A stretch of DNA of 64,000 nt, taken from contig BSBN01000252.1 in NCBI GenBank assembly GCA_027924645.1, forward strand, positions 1,984,001 through 2,048,000, written 5' to 3'. Shown here in pieces: positions 47,545-58,452 of this stretch. This stretch comes from Cunninghamia lanceolata. Its lineage: Eukaryota; Streptophyta; Pinopsida; Cupressales; Cupressaceae. Under the pieces are notes generated by a model that saw only the letters and a program-made list of their open reading frames with translations, was not told the origin of the DNA and did not search any database. Position 1 is the first letter of the stretch; every line of letters starts with the position of its first letter. The position numbers and the translations under genes are program-made.

Positions 47545-47988
47545 ATGACTAAACTAGATATTCACACTAATGCATCTAATGTGAATCATGTTTCTAAGGA
47601 AAAAATTGGTTACTTTAACCTTGGTGTTCTTTCATCCACTTCAGATCTTGAGATTAGTGCTAAGCTTCCATCTCCTCCACCTCTTTCTTCTTCAGAGATC
47701 GACATCGACATTGTTTGTTCTACTTTAGTTGAGTGGGTTCTTTCAGGTCTTTCAGACACAGATTTGTGGGATACTTTCCTGGGAGGTATATCAAACTTGT
47801 TTTGTGTGTCTCATATTGCAGATTTGGAGGACACACTTGAGGGGATATCTCTCTTCTTTGATGATAGTTACATCAAAACTATTATCCCATCTACCTTTTC
47901 TTTGGAGATTGTTCTTTATGAGTCTACCCTAGATTTTGGATTGGTCACACCACATTGTATTGTGCCATCCTTTCATTCTGACATGTAG
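47545..47988 (+). CDS. Hypothetical ORF of a small LTR element
   Basis: An open frame of 148 codons from ATG at 47545. It is Ser/Asp/Leu-rich with short segments such as LPSPPPLSSSEIDID and no recognised domain; no zinc knuckle or polymerase motif. It lies between GTGAACCC (47530-47537), which resembles the PBS at 32826, and the polypurine tract at 48460-48473. It may be the internal ORF of a non-autonomous element whose 3' LTR is 48474-48897, or chance. Confidence 0.3.
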   Translation: MTKLDIHTNASNVNHVSKEKIGYFNLGVLSSTSDLEISAKLPSPPPLSSSEIDIDIVCSTLVEWVLSGLSDTDLWDTFLGGISNLFCVSHIADLEDTLEGISLFFDDSYIKTIIPSTFSLEIVLYESTLDFGLVTPHCIVPSFHSDM

Positions 47989-48459
47989 ACATTTGAGCAG
48001 TTTTCTGAGACATCCATCATGAGACTTCTTCCCTCATCTCTCTTTTTGGAGATGGAGTTTCTTCTACATCAACCTTTGGATTGGTTTCTTCCTAAGGGGA
48101 GGAATGTTGTTTGCCGGCTTTGAATTCTCTTCAACATTCTTCTTCAAGCATTCACCATCAGCATAGGAGCTACTTCTTTGTGCAGGGGACCTATAGTCTC
48201 ACTCTTTCTCTCTTATGGGGGGTATTTGATTGTATATATGTGATATAAGTAGTCCTTGGGAGGTCATGATGAGTCCTCCTACTATCACTTCTTTCACTTG
48301 CATTGCATTCTCACTTTTGGAGAGGAGTTTTGTGCCATGAGTTTTTCTCCTTTTCTCCACTTGTGAATTGTTTTTTACATGGGTACCTAACATGGCCTAG
48401 TAGCCGAGACCCATCATCCATCATTGCATCTTTGCTTTTGTCAGCTACTCCCTAAGTTG

Positions 48460-48473
48460 CACTTAAGGGGGGG
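48460..48473 (+). other. Polypurine tract
   Basis: CACTTAAGGGGGGG runs directly into the LTR start TGTTGGTGTG at 48474. Confidence 0.7.
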
Positions 48474-48897
48474 TGTTGGTGTGAATAGGGTTATTACCTA
48501 TCTATTTTACCCCTTGTGTGAATAATTCATATTATTTAACTATTTATTAGTTAAATAATATTCACACATCACACATAATTCACATGTTAAGTTGACTTAG
48601 TGAGTCTACTAGATGTTTCTAGTTGTTTCTAGTTTGTGTCTAGTTGTTGATAGTTGTTGATAGTTGGCATCTTGTCCTATAGTTGTCACATGCCATAGGA
48701 TTAAGTCACTTGTCACATGACTAAAACATCGTATATTTCATCCTTGTCTTTATAAGCAAGGCATATCATGTACATTGTAACAATCTTTTAACAATTTTTT
48801 TCATTCATTGATAGAATAGAATTCATTTGATCTCTCTTGTGCTTTCATGAAGTCCTAGATCTTGGGTGGCTTCAATCATAGCCAACTCTAGATAACA
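48474..48897 (+). repeat. 3' LTR (424 bp) of a small LTR retrotransposon
   Basis: It starts TGTTGGTGTGAATAGG after a polypurine tract and ends CTAGATAACA. The next bases, GACTA (48898-48902), belong to the hAT-like target: copy 1 has TTTTGACTAGAGGG uninterrupted at 29945-29958. No 5' LTR is present in the window. The LTR holds a long imperfect inverted repeat at 48515-48568. Confidence 0.75.
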
Positions 48898-50861
48898 GAC
48901 TAGAGGGTGTCTTATGACAGACTACCCAAAATATAATTTTTTTGTCTTTTCTAGGCAGATTCCTAACTTTCCTAACACACATTGGTCAATAAATAATGGA
49001 TAGGAATGGGCAAGTTGTCTTGTTGAGGTTGAAAAATAAGATGTAAAAGAGCAAATAAAAAAAACAATTTTTATTGCATTATCTTTAGATGAAGTTATAG
49101 CAGTAGATAATACTTTTTGGGTATGTATGCATGTGTATACTATAGAAAATCATGTATGCCAATCCCATCTACTCTTTGTTCATAAAATGAAGGAGAATGT
49201 AACATTACATAATCTATTTGAAATGGTTAAGAAATCTTTGAATGAATTTGGAGGTTGGATGACTACACAATTGCCAAAAAGTTGGTGTGTATAAAGGCGG
49301 ATGGAGCTGCAATAATGCAAGGTCATAGGAACAATCTTTGTGTAGAGATACAAACCTCTTGTTCACCATACAAGATTCCAATTCACTACATGGTCCATAG
49401 AATGAATGTAGCATTTAAAATTGTGAGCAAAATTTTTACAATATCAAATGTTGAAGATCTAGTCTGTGAGTTCTGCTCATACTTTTGTCAAGTCTCAATC
49501 AATTTTTGGAATTAAACATTTTGATGAGGGAATAATCATAAGAAACAATCTTTTTAAGGACGTTGATACCATATGTATCTCCTGCATCAACCGACACAGA
49601 TTTTTTGTAGATAATGAATCCTTGATTGGAGTAATGTACGAACATTGCTTCATAGTAGACAAAGCTCCTAACCTCTAATTTAATTTAAGTAACATAGAGG
49701 AATTTATAACTTTATATGGTATGAACTTCCCATGCTGAAGGAAATGAACATTATTGTGAAAAAAGATCAAAAAAAGAACTCTATATATTTCAAAATATGC
49801 AAAGCTATGTAAAATGATATGCATGACCCTTGATAATCTATATATATTAGAGTGGTCATTCATAAGTCCAAAATTTAATAATTGGCACTTGATGAAAAAT
49901 GTGGACAACTTTTTTTATAGTTTAATGCAAGTGGGGAGTTACGTGTCTTTGTATAACGATATGAGATACCAATGCACTATTTTTCCGAGGTCAAGCACAC
50001 TACCAAAAACGAATCTATTACAAGGGAAGATTTTGCAAATATTGTTAAATTTGTAATTACTACTTTAAAGGATATTACAAGGTCTCTTTCATTTGATATT
50101 AAAGAGCAGTTTGATCAAGATGAATTTCTTGAAGCCATGTCTATTGTGTATCCTCAATATTGGATCAACTATCAACCATCTATTTTTTACAAAAAGATAA
50201 CGATATTGGCCAATTAGTTTTCCAGAAGTTTAGAATTTAATGGGCAACATATAGGAGCTATAAATAAATCTAAGCTTATAGATCAATATACTTATTTTGC
50301 AATATCAATGATGGAATAATTTAAACTCATGGAGAGTTCTTTCTAAGATGGATCAATAACAAAGCTTTGGAAAATCTTAAGTTAGAGTGAAATATTGTGT
50401 GATTCAATATCAAAATATGTCAAACTTGTTGATCTATGTCAAACCATGATATTAGGGGAAATGGAAAGTGAGAGTTTTAGTGTATTGTGATTGTTGAAAT
50501 CAAATATAAGAAACAAACTTGACAAGAATTTTAAAAATTGTTTGAGGATGTATACAACTAGATATGATATCCACAGTTTTCCTTTTGAAAGGGAATTATA
50601 AATTTGGAGGTCCACATGTGAAAGAAGAGAGATGTGAAGCACTTAAAGAACAATACTAACACATCAAACACAATGAACAACACATCTACTGGCACTGATG
50701 AAATGTAATTAAGTGAAGTTTGCAAATAGAAAAAAAATAAAGACCAAGATCAAGATGGATCTCATAGTCAGATTGAGCAAATGATTTAGCAATTGGAAGA
50801 GATTTAGTAGGTATTTATAGTGTATTTCATATCCCAAATTGTTGTTGATAATATTTGATTT
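48898..50861 (+). pseudogene. hAT-like transposase remnant, copy 2
   Basis: This is collinear with copy 1 (29949-31574 joined to 37678-38019) and lacks the LTR element at the corresponding point. It carries FIALSLDEVIAVDNTFWVC near 49071-49127, the FGGWMTTQLPKS segment (49245-49285), then HFDEGIIIRNNLFKDVDTI (49517-49573) and the C-terminal RMYTTRYDIHSFPFE block (about 50546-50590). Stops and shifts are frequent. Both ends are cut by LTR elements: GACTA at 48898 and GATTT at 50857-50861. Confidence 0.72.
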
Positions 50862-51375
50862 TGTCAAATGCACAAGACAACTAAGAGGGGGGGTGAATCA
50901 GTTGTATCCAAAATTTCAAACCCTCACAAACATTTAGATCCGCATTAACCTTAAACCTTTTTGTGATGATTAAGCATGAAAAGCAAATAACAAAAACTGG
51001 TCATAACAACACCAAACATAAGACAACACCAGATTTTACGTGGAAAACCCAAGAAGGAAAAAACCATGGTGAGGATTAGCTCACAATATAAAGTAGTAGC
51101 AATACTAAATTACAAAAGGATCACTATCCAGAAGAAAGAAAGGCTCATTATCCAGAAGAAAGAGATAGAAGAGAAGGCTCACTGCCAAGGATGAACTGAT
51201 ATAATTGGATCTAACAAATGCATGGGTTCAGTTCCAATGAAGCTCAATATTCATCACAACACAAACATCACCTTCGCAGCAACATTGAAAGATAGTAGAC
51301 ACCTTCTGCTCAGTACATCTAGTAGCCTAACAGATGAAAGCTCTCACTCCACTTGATCAAATTCACATCACAAAC
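50862..51375 (-). repeat. SIRE-like LTR remnant, first ~510 bp (plus order)
   Basis: It begins TGTCAAATGCACAAGAC, equal to TGTTGAATGCAC of the sister LTRs, and carries the GGGGGGGTGAATCAGTTG block. Homology with 58453-60056 stops at CACATCACAAAC (51375), after which gag-interior sequence follows directly. Roughly 1.1 kb of LTR and the whole pol region are missing. Confidence 0.8.
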
Positions 51376-51675
51376 CAGAGAAGGATGGAATATTTTGATT
51401 CCTTCTACTTCTACATTCTATTGCTTTGTGTCCATACTTATTTCATAAATGAAAAATAACATTAAAAGATGGATACCTTTGAGCATTTGGTTGTCTAACC
51501 GAAGATCTTCTAGCCTTATTCTTTTGATTCTGGATCTGCTTTCCATTGTTCCTCTTATTTGAAGTCTAGCCTGATTTTGACTTTCACCTTTTTCAAATCC
51601 TAAACCCTATTTATCATTGGGACTTTTCTGACTTGCAATCATCTCATCAAGCCTTGCAGAACTTATCTTGAATTT
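51376..51675 (-). pseudogene. gag: gag fragment of SIRE-like unit 2 (zinc-knuckle side)
   Basis: It matches 62538-62838 of unit 1: the first zinc-knuckle segments and the LDxMI.SQKSP...GLGFEKGE-type linker. The Tork element at 51676 splits it from the coiled-coil part at 57993-58421. The knuckles are damaged here (the first His/Cys set reads through a changed codon near 51450). Confidence 0.7.
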
Positions 51676-52723
51676 TGTTGGGAATTAAGGTGTCTCAACC
51701 TTTGCAAATTCCTAGCATTATTTATTTATTTGTATATTAATTCACTGCTTAATGTTGTAATTACTTGCACATTCAGTTTGGTCACTTAGTTGAGGTGGCA
51801 TGATGACATGTCATCTTACTTGGAATGTGACTTGGATGGTCAAGTCAAACCTACATGGATTTGGGCGTCCCATTTGAGGTGGCACTAATATGCCATGTGT
51901 TGGAATCTTGTGGTGTGTGGAAGACAATATTCCATATGATAGAATCTATGACACGTAAGAGCCAAGTTTGGAGATTCCTATGACAAGTGATGACAAGTGT
52001 CGGTGAGGATCTTTGCATGAGGGATAGGCATCTTTGGGTTCCCAAGTTGGGCTATGACATGTTGTAAGAGGAATATGCTATATTTAGCATTGTATGACAG
52101 ATTCTCTTACAACATTAAAGGTTGTTATCTTGGGAAAATCTATGACAACTGTAAGACGCGTAAGAGCATCTATCATAGTCCATTTTTAGCATGGAGCACT
52201 CCTATGTTGGGAAAGTCAAATCTTCCATGTATGACAGATGTAAGTGATGTATGTGTAGTAAGGACAAGTGTCCTTTGATGTGGGATAATGGCCATGTGGC
52301 CAAGGTGGATGCCTATCCCAAGATGCTCTCAATATTTGCCTTGTAATCCCTATATATTGTATAGTTTGGAGTTGTAGTTGCATAGTGTTTTTACAGGTAC
52401 TGTTATGTTGTCAAAATAACTCTAGAATCGACATTTGAAGACTCTTGGAAGAACTTGCATGGCAAGTGTATTGTAAACTGTAACTGTTTTAGATAATACA
52501 TTTGGCAGGTTTTAGATTGTTGGGTTTTTCACTTGAAAAGGTTTTCCCCACGATACATCTTGTGTCTACTTCTCTGTCTACATTCTTGTTTTGTGTTTGC
52601 CACTATAATATCTCAGATATAAGTTTAATATTTCTATAATTGTAAAGGTTAAAATGAATTTGCATACCTCTCCCCTCATTAGATTGTTTAGGAAGTGATT
52701 TCCACACGCCTAGCTTCCTTTTA
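51676..52723 (+). repeat. 5' LTR of the Tork-like element
   Basis: 1048 bp, TGTTGGGAATTAAGG to AGCTTCCTTTTA. The final CA expected from the other LTR is TA here. It is matched by 56942-57992 with scattered changes. Confidence 0.92.
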
Positions 52724-52725
52724 GT

Positions 52726-52737
52726 TAGTATCAGAGC
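52726..52737 (+). other. Primer binding site, initiator tRNA-Met
   Basis: TTAGTATCAGAGCC differs from the canonical TTGGTATCAGAGCC by one base and follows the LTR end at 52723. Confidence 0.8.
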
Positions 52738-52841
52738 CTGGCCAGTTTTGGTCCTAGCTGCTGGGTAGGGGTTTTTTGTACTAATCTTAGATTGAATAGG
52801 AGTCTGTGTAAAGTATTCTGAAATCTTGTTGCAAGAAGGAG

Positions 52842-53660
52842 ATGGCAGGCACATCTGGAAGGATAGAGGTTGAAAAGTTTAATGGCAGCAATTTCGAGTT
52901 GTGGAAACTCAAAATGGAAGACATGCTCATTGATAGAGACCTATGGGAAGCAATTTCTGGTGTAAAACCAACGGCAATGTCCCAAGATGATTGGGATCTC
53001 AAAGATCATAAAGCCAAGGGTCTTGTGAGACTCTGTCTGGCTGATTTCGTCTTGTTAAATATTCATGAGGAGAAAATTGCGAAGGATCTGTGGAAGAAAC
53101 TTGGTGATGTTTATCAGGCTAAATCCCTAGTAAACAAGTTGCTCCTATGGAAGAAGTTATATTCTCTAAGGATGGAAGATGGAGGATCTGTTGCTGATCA
53201 CATGAATACCTTTAATATGTTGGTTGCACAATTGACATCCATTGGTGTGAATATGGAGGAGGAGGATCAGTGTATGACCCTGCTTTGTTCTTTACCAGAT
53301 TCGGGGAATCATCTTGTTATGGCCATTGGGAGTACCACATCCACTTTCAAAATGGAAGATGTGGTGTCTTCGATGTCATCTGAAGAGATGTAGAGAAAGT
53401 CATCCAAGTTGGCCAAAGAAGCTCATGCGATTCATGGAAGACCAAAGGAGAAAGGGAAAATGAAAGACAAGAAAGCTGAGAAGGGTAGATCCAATTCTCT
53501 TAGAAAGTCCAAGGTACTATGTTGGAATTGTCAGAAAACTAGGCATTTATGAAAGGAATGCAAAGAGGAGAAAAAGAAGAAAAAGAAGAATGTCCCAGAT
53601 TCAGATTCTGACAAGTCACAAGATGATGGTGATGCCTTCATTGCAGCCTTGGCCACCCAT
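52842..53660 (+). pseudogene. gag: gag, Tork-like copia
   Basis: ATG at 52842 starts MAGTSGRIEVEKFNGSNFEL, the N-terminal motif of Tnt1-type Gag. The capsid region follows with KDLWKKLGDVYQAKSL, LLWKKLYSLRMEDG and LLCSLPDSGNHLV. A TAG at 53391-53393 interrupts the frame; it continues to a CX2CX4HX4C knuckle (53520-53562) that itself contains a TGA. A Lys-rich run precedes the protease. The layout equals a normal gag, so the lesions are point mutations after insertion. Confidence 0.88.
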
Positions 53661-54060
53661 GCATCTGATGATGTGTGGCTGATTGATTCTAGTGCATCTT
53701 TCCACATGACCTCGCATCGAGACTGGTGCACGAAGTATGAAGAGTTTGATGGTGGAAGAGTGTACCTAGGTGACGACTCTCATCTAAAGATTGTTGGTCA
53801 TGGAAGAGTCTCAATCTGATTCCTTGATGGACGAGTGAAGGAGATCTCTGGGGTTATGCACATCCCAGGCTTGGCACGGAACCTTCTTTCTGTAAGTAAA
53901 TTGAATGATGCAGGTGTGCAAGTTGTCTTCCCAAAAGAAGGATGCAAGATGACTAGAGGAGCTATGGTGCTTGCGAAGGGTACTCGGAGAGGTACTTTGT
54001 TTTAGCTAGAGGCATGCATTTCACAATGCAATAGTTCTTCTGACTTGAAGAAAAGAGTTG
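53661..54060 (+). pseudogene. pol: Aspartic protease, Tork-like copia
   Basis: The active-site block reads VWLIDSSASFHMT (53671-53709), so the usual D-S-G triad is D-S-S (53685-53693). GVMHIPGLARNLLSVSKL (about 53854-53907), the conserved C-terminal block of copia proteases, follows. In-frame stops occur near 53818 and 54003. Confidence 0.82.
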
Positions 54061-54179
54061 CAGTCACTTCATCCCCACCATTAGAACCATCAACTAAAAG
54101 ATCTATTGTATCAAATTCTGATGGTAGTGCATTTTGGGTACCTAAGGGTGCTCATGCTTTGGAAGTTAAGCTTCCTGCT

Positions 54180-55186
54180 GAGAAGACAATGTTATGGCAT
54201 AAATGACTTGGCCACATTGGTGAGAAGGGTCTTAAAACCCTAAAAAATAAAAACCTCCTTGAAGGGTTAAATGATTGTAATCTCGAGTTCGTCTTTTGCG
54301 AACATTGTATATATGGAAAGCAAAACTGTGTTCAGTTTTACTCAAGTTCTCATAAGTCTTCTGGTGTATTGGATCTTATTCATTCTAATGTGTTTGGTCT
54401 AGTTAATGTTCCTTCAATCTCTAAATCTGTATATTTTGTATCTTTCATAGATGATTACAGTAGAAGGACATGGATTTATTTTCTTAGAAGCAAATCTGAA
54501 GTCTTTAGTTGGTTCAAAGAGTTTAAAGCTTTTGTTAAAAATTAGACTAGTAAAAAGATTAAGTGTTTAAGAACTGACAAGGTGGTGAGTTTTGTTTGGC
54601 GGAGTTTGATAAGTTCTATAAAGAGAAAGGGATTGAAAGACATAAGACAACTCCATACACCCTGCAGCAAAACGAAGTTGCAGAGAGGATGAACATGACA
54701 CTGATGGAGAAGGCTAGGCGTATGTTTATTGGAGCAAGCCTCGAACAAAATTTTTGGGCTGAAGCTATAGTCACTGCTTGCTACCTGGTAAATAGGTCTC
54801 CTACATCAACTCTTGTTGGTAAGACACCTATGGAGGTGTGGTATGGTAAGAAGCCTTCAGTTAGACATCTTCATGTTTTTGGTTGTTAGGCATATGCACA
54901 TGTGCCTAGGGAGAAGAGGTCAAAATTAGAGAACAAGGCTATTAAGTATATCTTCATTGGCTATGGGGTCGGTGTGAAAGGATACAAGCTTTGGGATTCT
55001 ATGGCTGAAAAAGTGTTGTATAGTAGAAGTGTTATTTTTAGAGAGCTAACACCTTCTTCCACTATTCTACAACTAGAAGAGAAAGAAAAGAAAGAGGATG
55101 TGGTTCAGTTTCCTTCTACCCTTGAAAAGACTGAACATAATGACCTTGTTGGACCTGATGATGAGGAGAGCTCTGGCAGCTCTTAA
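54180..55186 (+). pseudogene. pol: Integrase, Tork-like copia
   Basis: The zinc-binding HHCC region spans WHK*LGHIGEKGL to FCEHCIYGK (54195-54318). The catalytic core has IHSNVFGLV (about 54378-54404), where the first DDE Asp appears as Asn, and FIDDYSRRTWIYFLRSK (54448-54494). The LRTD block near 54570 holds the second Asp, followed by a frameshift at about 54580. Then NEVAERMNMTLMEKARRMF (54674-54727) carries the Glu. The C-terminal VFGC...KAIKYIFIGY region ends near 54960. A stop at 54887-54889 and one at 55184-55186 are further lesions. Confidence 0.85.
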
Positions 55187-55222
55187 AGTTCAGAAGATGA
55201 AGTAGAACCTCCACCTTAGCCT

Positions 55223-56125
55223 TTGAGGAGGTCCACACGAATCAAGAAGCAACTTGCGAGGTTTGGTTATACATTACTGGATTCTAGTTGTGCTTTTGCT
55301 TTGCTTACTAATGTTGATGAGCCTAGAACTGTGACAGATGCTATGGACATGAAAGATGCAAGTTCCGAGAAGGAGGCCATGGAAGATGAGATGGCTTCTT
55401 TGGAAAAGAATAAAACTTGGGACTTGGTGCCTTTGCCTGATGGTCAGAAACCTATTGGATGCAAATGGGTTTTCAAGAAGTTTGGTGCAAATGATAGTGT
55501 TGAGAAGTATAAAGCCAGATTAGTTGCGAAGGGGTACTCACAAGTGGAGGGAATTGATTATGGTGAAATTTTCTCTCTCGTTGCAAAGCTGACATCTATT
55601 CGATTCTTGTTATCTCTTTCAACTACTTATGATTTGGAAGTGGAACAAATGGATGTGAAGACAACTTTCCTTCATGGTGAGTTGGAGGAAGAGATTTATA
55701 TGTCACAACTAGAGCATTACATAGAAAGAGGTAAAGAAAATTTGGTTTGCGAGTTAAAGAAGTCTTTGTATGGATTGAAACAATCTCCTAGGATGTGGTA
55801 CTTGAAATTTGATGCCTTTGTGTTGTCAATTGGATATCTGAGACTGAAATCAGATCATTGTGTGTATTATAAGTTTGGTAATGATCGTATTCTCATTATT
55901 GCACTATATGTTGATGATATGTTGCTGATTGGGAATGGTAAGAATATGATTTCTGATTTGAAGTCTCAGTTGTCAGCACAGTTTGAGATGAAAAACTTAG
56001 GGGCAGCTAGGTACATTCTGGGAATGGAGATTAGAAGAGACAGAGAAAATAGAAAACTTTGGTTAAGTCAGAGTAAGTATGTGAAGATCGTGTTAGATTC
56101 AACATGGCAGATTGTAGACCATTGA
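55223..56125 (+). pseudogene. pol: Reverse transcriptase, Tork-like copia
   Basis: A 300-codon open stretch. Blocks in order: KPIGCKWVFKKFG near 55447-55485, YKARLVAKGYSQVEGIDY (55508-55561), VEQMDVKTTFLHGELEEEIY (55640-55699) with the first catalytic Asp, LVCELKKSLYGLKQSPRMWY (55742-55801), and ALYVDDMLLIGNG with YVDD at 55907-55918. The catalytic motifs look intact. A frameshift near 56095-56105 separates the RNase H part, which starts in another frame at 56104. Confidence 0.92.
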
Positions 56126-56892
56126 CTGTTCCTGTTTCATTAGGGACAAAGTTATTTGTTAATGATTGTCCAAAGTCTCCTTCTGAAATGGAGGATATGA
56201 GCAGAGTACCTTATGCTAGTGTTGTTGGCAGCTTGATGTATACTATGGTCTGCACAAGACCAGACATTACCCAAGCAGTGGGAGTCCTTAGTCAGTTAAT
56301 GGCTAATCCTGGACAGGTACATTGGGATGCAGTAAAGCGAGTGTTCAGATATTTGCGGGGTACTTCTGAGTATTCCCTATGTTATCATGGTCATCCTATA
56401 GGACCTCTACATTCTGTATGTATTTGTGGATTTGTGGATTATGATTGGGAAGGTGACATTGATAGCAGGAGATCCACCAGTGCTTATGTGTTTACTATGT
56501 TCGGTGGTGCAATTAGTTGGATGAGTAAGCGACAACTTGTGGTTGCTTTGTCCATGACAGAAGTTGAGTATATGGAAGCAACTCATGCTTGTAAGGAATC
56601 CATTTGGCTTAAGAGGTTGTGTTTATATATTGGTGTTGATGTAGGACAGACTACTATTTGTTGTGACAATCAGAGTGTGATTTACTTAGCAAAGAATTTG
56701 ACTTTCCATGCCAGAACAAAGCATATTAATGTACAATTTCATTTTGTACAAGACATGGTAGAGGATGGGAAGGTGTTATTGGAGAAATTAGACACTTTGA
56801 AGACTCTTGCAGATGCATTAACGAAACCAGTGGGCACAAAGAAGTTCATATGGTGTTCGGAGTGTATGGGCCTTTTGGCCCCTAGCAGTTAA
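56104..56892 (+). pseudogene. pol: RT thumb and RNase H, Tork-like copia
   Basis: PYASVVGSLMYTMVCTRPDI (56209-56268) is the conserved connection block. GFVDYDWEGDIDSRRSTSAY (about 56428-56487) and LSMTEVEYMEATHACKE (56548-56598) carry the RNase H acidic residues; the usual SDxDWAGD reads VDYDWEGD. CDNQSVIYLAKN and HARTKHIN (about 56662-56733) follow. The frame ends at a stop at 56890-56892, 36 bases before the polypurine tract. Confidence 0.9.
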
Positions 56893-56927
56893 ATCTTGTC
56901 ATTTCTTTTGGCTCTTGCGAGGTGTTC

Positions 56928-56941
56928 AACAAGTGGGAGAA
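56928..56941 (+). other. Polypurine tract
   Basis: AACAAGTGGGAGAA precedes the 3' LTR start TGTTAGGAATTAAGG at 56942. Confidence 0.8.
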
Positions 56942-57992
56942 TGTTAGGAATTAAGGTGTCTCAACCTTTGAAAATTCCTAGCATTATTTATTTATTTGTA
57001 TATTAATTTATTGCCTAATGTTGTAATTACTTGCACATTCAGTTTGGTCACTTAGTTGAGGTGGCATGGTGACATGTCATCTTACTTGGAATGTGACTTG
57101 GATGGTCAAGTCAAACCTACATGGATTTGGGTGTCCCATTTGAGGTGGCACTAATATGTCATGTATCAGCATCTTGTGGTGTGTGGAAGACAATATTCCA
57201 TATGACAGAATCTATGATGCATAAGAGCCAAGTTTGGAGATTCCTATGACAAGTGATGACAAGTGTCGGTGAGGATCTTTGCATGAGGGATAGGCATATT
57301 TGGGTGCCCAAGTTAGGCTATGACATGTTGTAAGAAGAATATGCTATATGTAGCATTATATGATGGATTCTCTTACAACATTAAAGGTTGTTATCTTGGG
57401 AAAATCTATGACAATTGTAAGATGCGTAAGAGCATCTGTCATAGTCTATTTTTAGCATGGAGCACTCCTATGTTGGGAAAGTCAAATCTACCATGTATGA
57501 CAGATGTAAGGGATGTATGTGTAGCAAGGACAAGTGTCCTTTGATGTGGGATAATGTCAATGTGGCCAAGGTGGATGCCTATCCCAAGATGCTCTCAATA
57601 TTTGCCTTGTAATCCCTATATATTGCATAGTTTGGAGTTGTAGTTGCATAGTGTTTTTACAGGGACTGTTATGCTACCAGAATAAGTCCATAATTAACAT
57701 TTGAAGACTCTTGGAAGAACTTGCATTGCAAATGTATTGTAAACTATAACTATTTCAGATAATACATTGTGTAGGTTTTAGAGTGTGGGGTTTTTCACCT
57801 GAAAAGGTTTTCCCCACAATACATCTTGTGTCTACTTCTCTCTGTCTACATTCTTGTTTTGTGTTTGCTATTGTAATCTCTCTAATATAAGTTTAATATT
57901 TCTGCAATTGTAAAGGTTAAAATGAATTTGCATACCTCTCCCCTCATTAGATTAGTTTAGGAAGTGATTTCCGCACACCTAGCTTCCTTTCA
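56942..57992 (+). repeat. 3' LTR of the Tork-like element
   Basis: 1051 bp, TGTTAGGAATTAAGG to AGCTTCCTTTCA. A TATATATTG block and TTTTTCACNTGAAAAGG run are shared with the 5' LTR. Beyond it the SIRE-like gag resumes. Confidence 0.92.
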
Positions 57993-58421
57993 AAATTTTC
58001 TTCATAATTCTTTGCCTTCTCTAGATCTGATTTCAGATTCATAACTTCTTGTTCAGGAATTATACATTCTTCAAATTTTCCTTTCACCATTTGGTTTAGA
58101 TATTCCTCAATCCTTGTCTTTTCTTCAACTTGCATTTTCAGACCATTCATATATTCATTTGCTAGCCTCAAGTGTTCACTGATTTCCTTATTTCTTTCTT
58201 TGAACTTCTTGACTTACTCTCTTAATTTTCTAATACATCCATCTCCTTCTTTAACATTCTCCTTCAGATATTTGATTTCTTCTTTAGTCCTCTCTAGGTC
58301 TTCAAGAGAAACCTTGAGTTCTTCACTACTAACAAATATGCATTCATCTTTTGAAGATGCATCAAATAGGAGGACATCCTTCTTGTGTTGCAACCCAAAT
58401 CCTACCTCAAGCTGTTAAGCT
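57993..58421 (-). pseudogene. gag: gag fragment of SIRE-like unit 2 (coiled-coil side)
   Basis: On the minus strand it reads the same heptad-rich, Lys/Glu-rich segment as unit 1 (63233-62820): SSEELKVSLEDLE, then IRKLRE, KFKERNKE and MVKGKFEECI. It ends where the Tork element inserted. One stop replaces Gln near 58215. Like unit 1 it begins within about 20-50 bases of the PBS and lacks the gag capsid core. Confidence 0.75.
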
Positions 58422-58438
58422 TTCTTCAAAGGAACATT

Positions 58439-58450
58439 GCTCTGATACCA
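58439..58450 (-). other. Primer binding site, initiator tRNA-Met
   Basis: Minus-strand TGGTATCAGAGC lies two bases from the inner end of the LTR starting at 58453. It belongs to unit 2 of the SIRE-like array. Confidence 0.85.
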
Positions 58451-58452
58451 AT

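Larger units (their letters stand above)
51676..57992 (+). mobile_element. Tnt1/Tork-like Ty1/copia element, full length but inactive
   Basis: LTRs at 51676-52723 and 56942-57992, iMet-type PBS, gag-pol in copia order (gag, protease, integrase, RT, RNase H) and a polypurine tract. The flanks are parts of one SIRE-like gag gene. The left flank ends AATTT (51671-51675); the right flank reads AAATTTTC, compatible with a slightly altered 5-base duplication. Confidence 0.93.
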
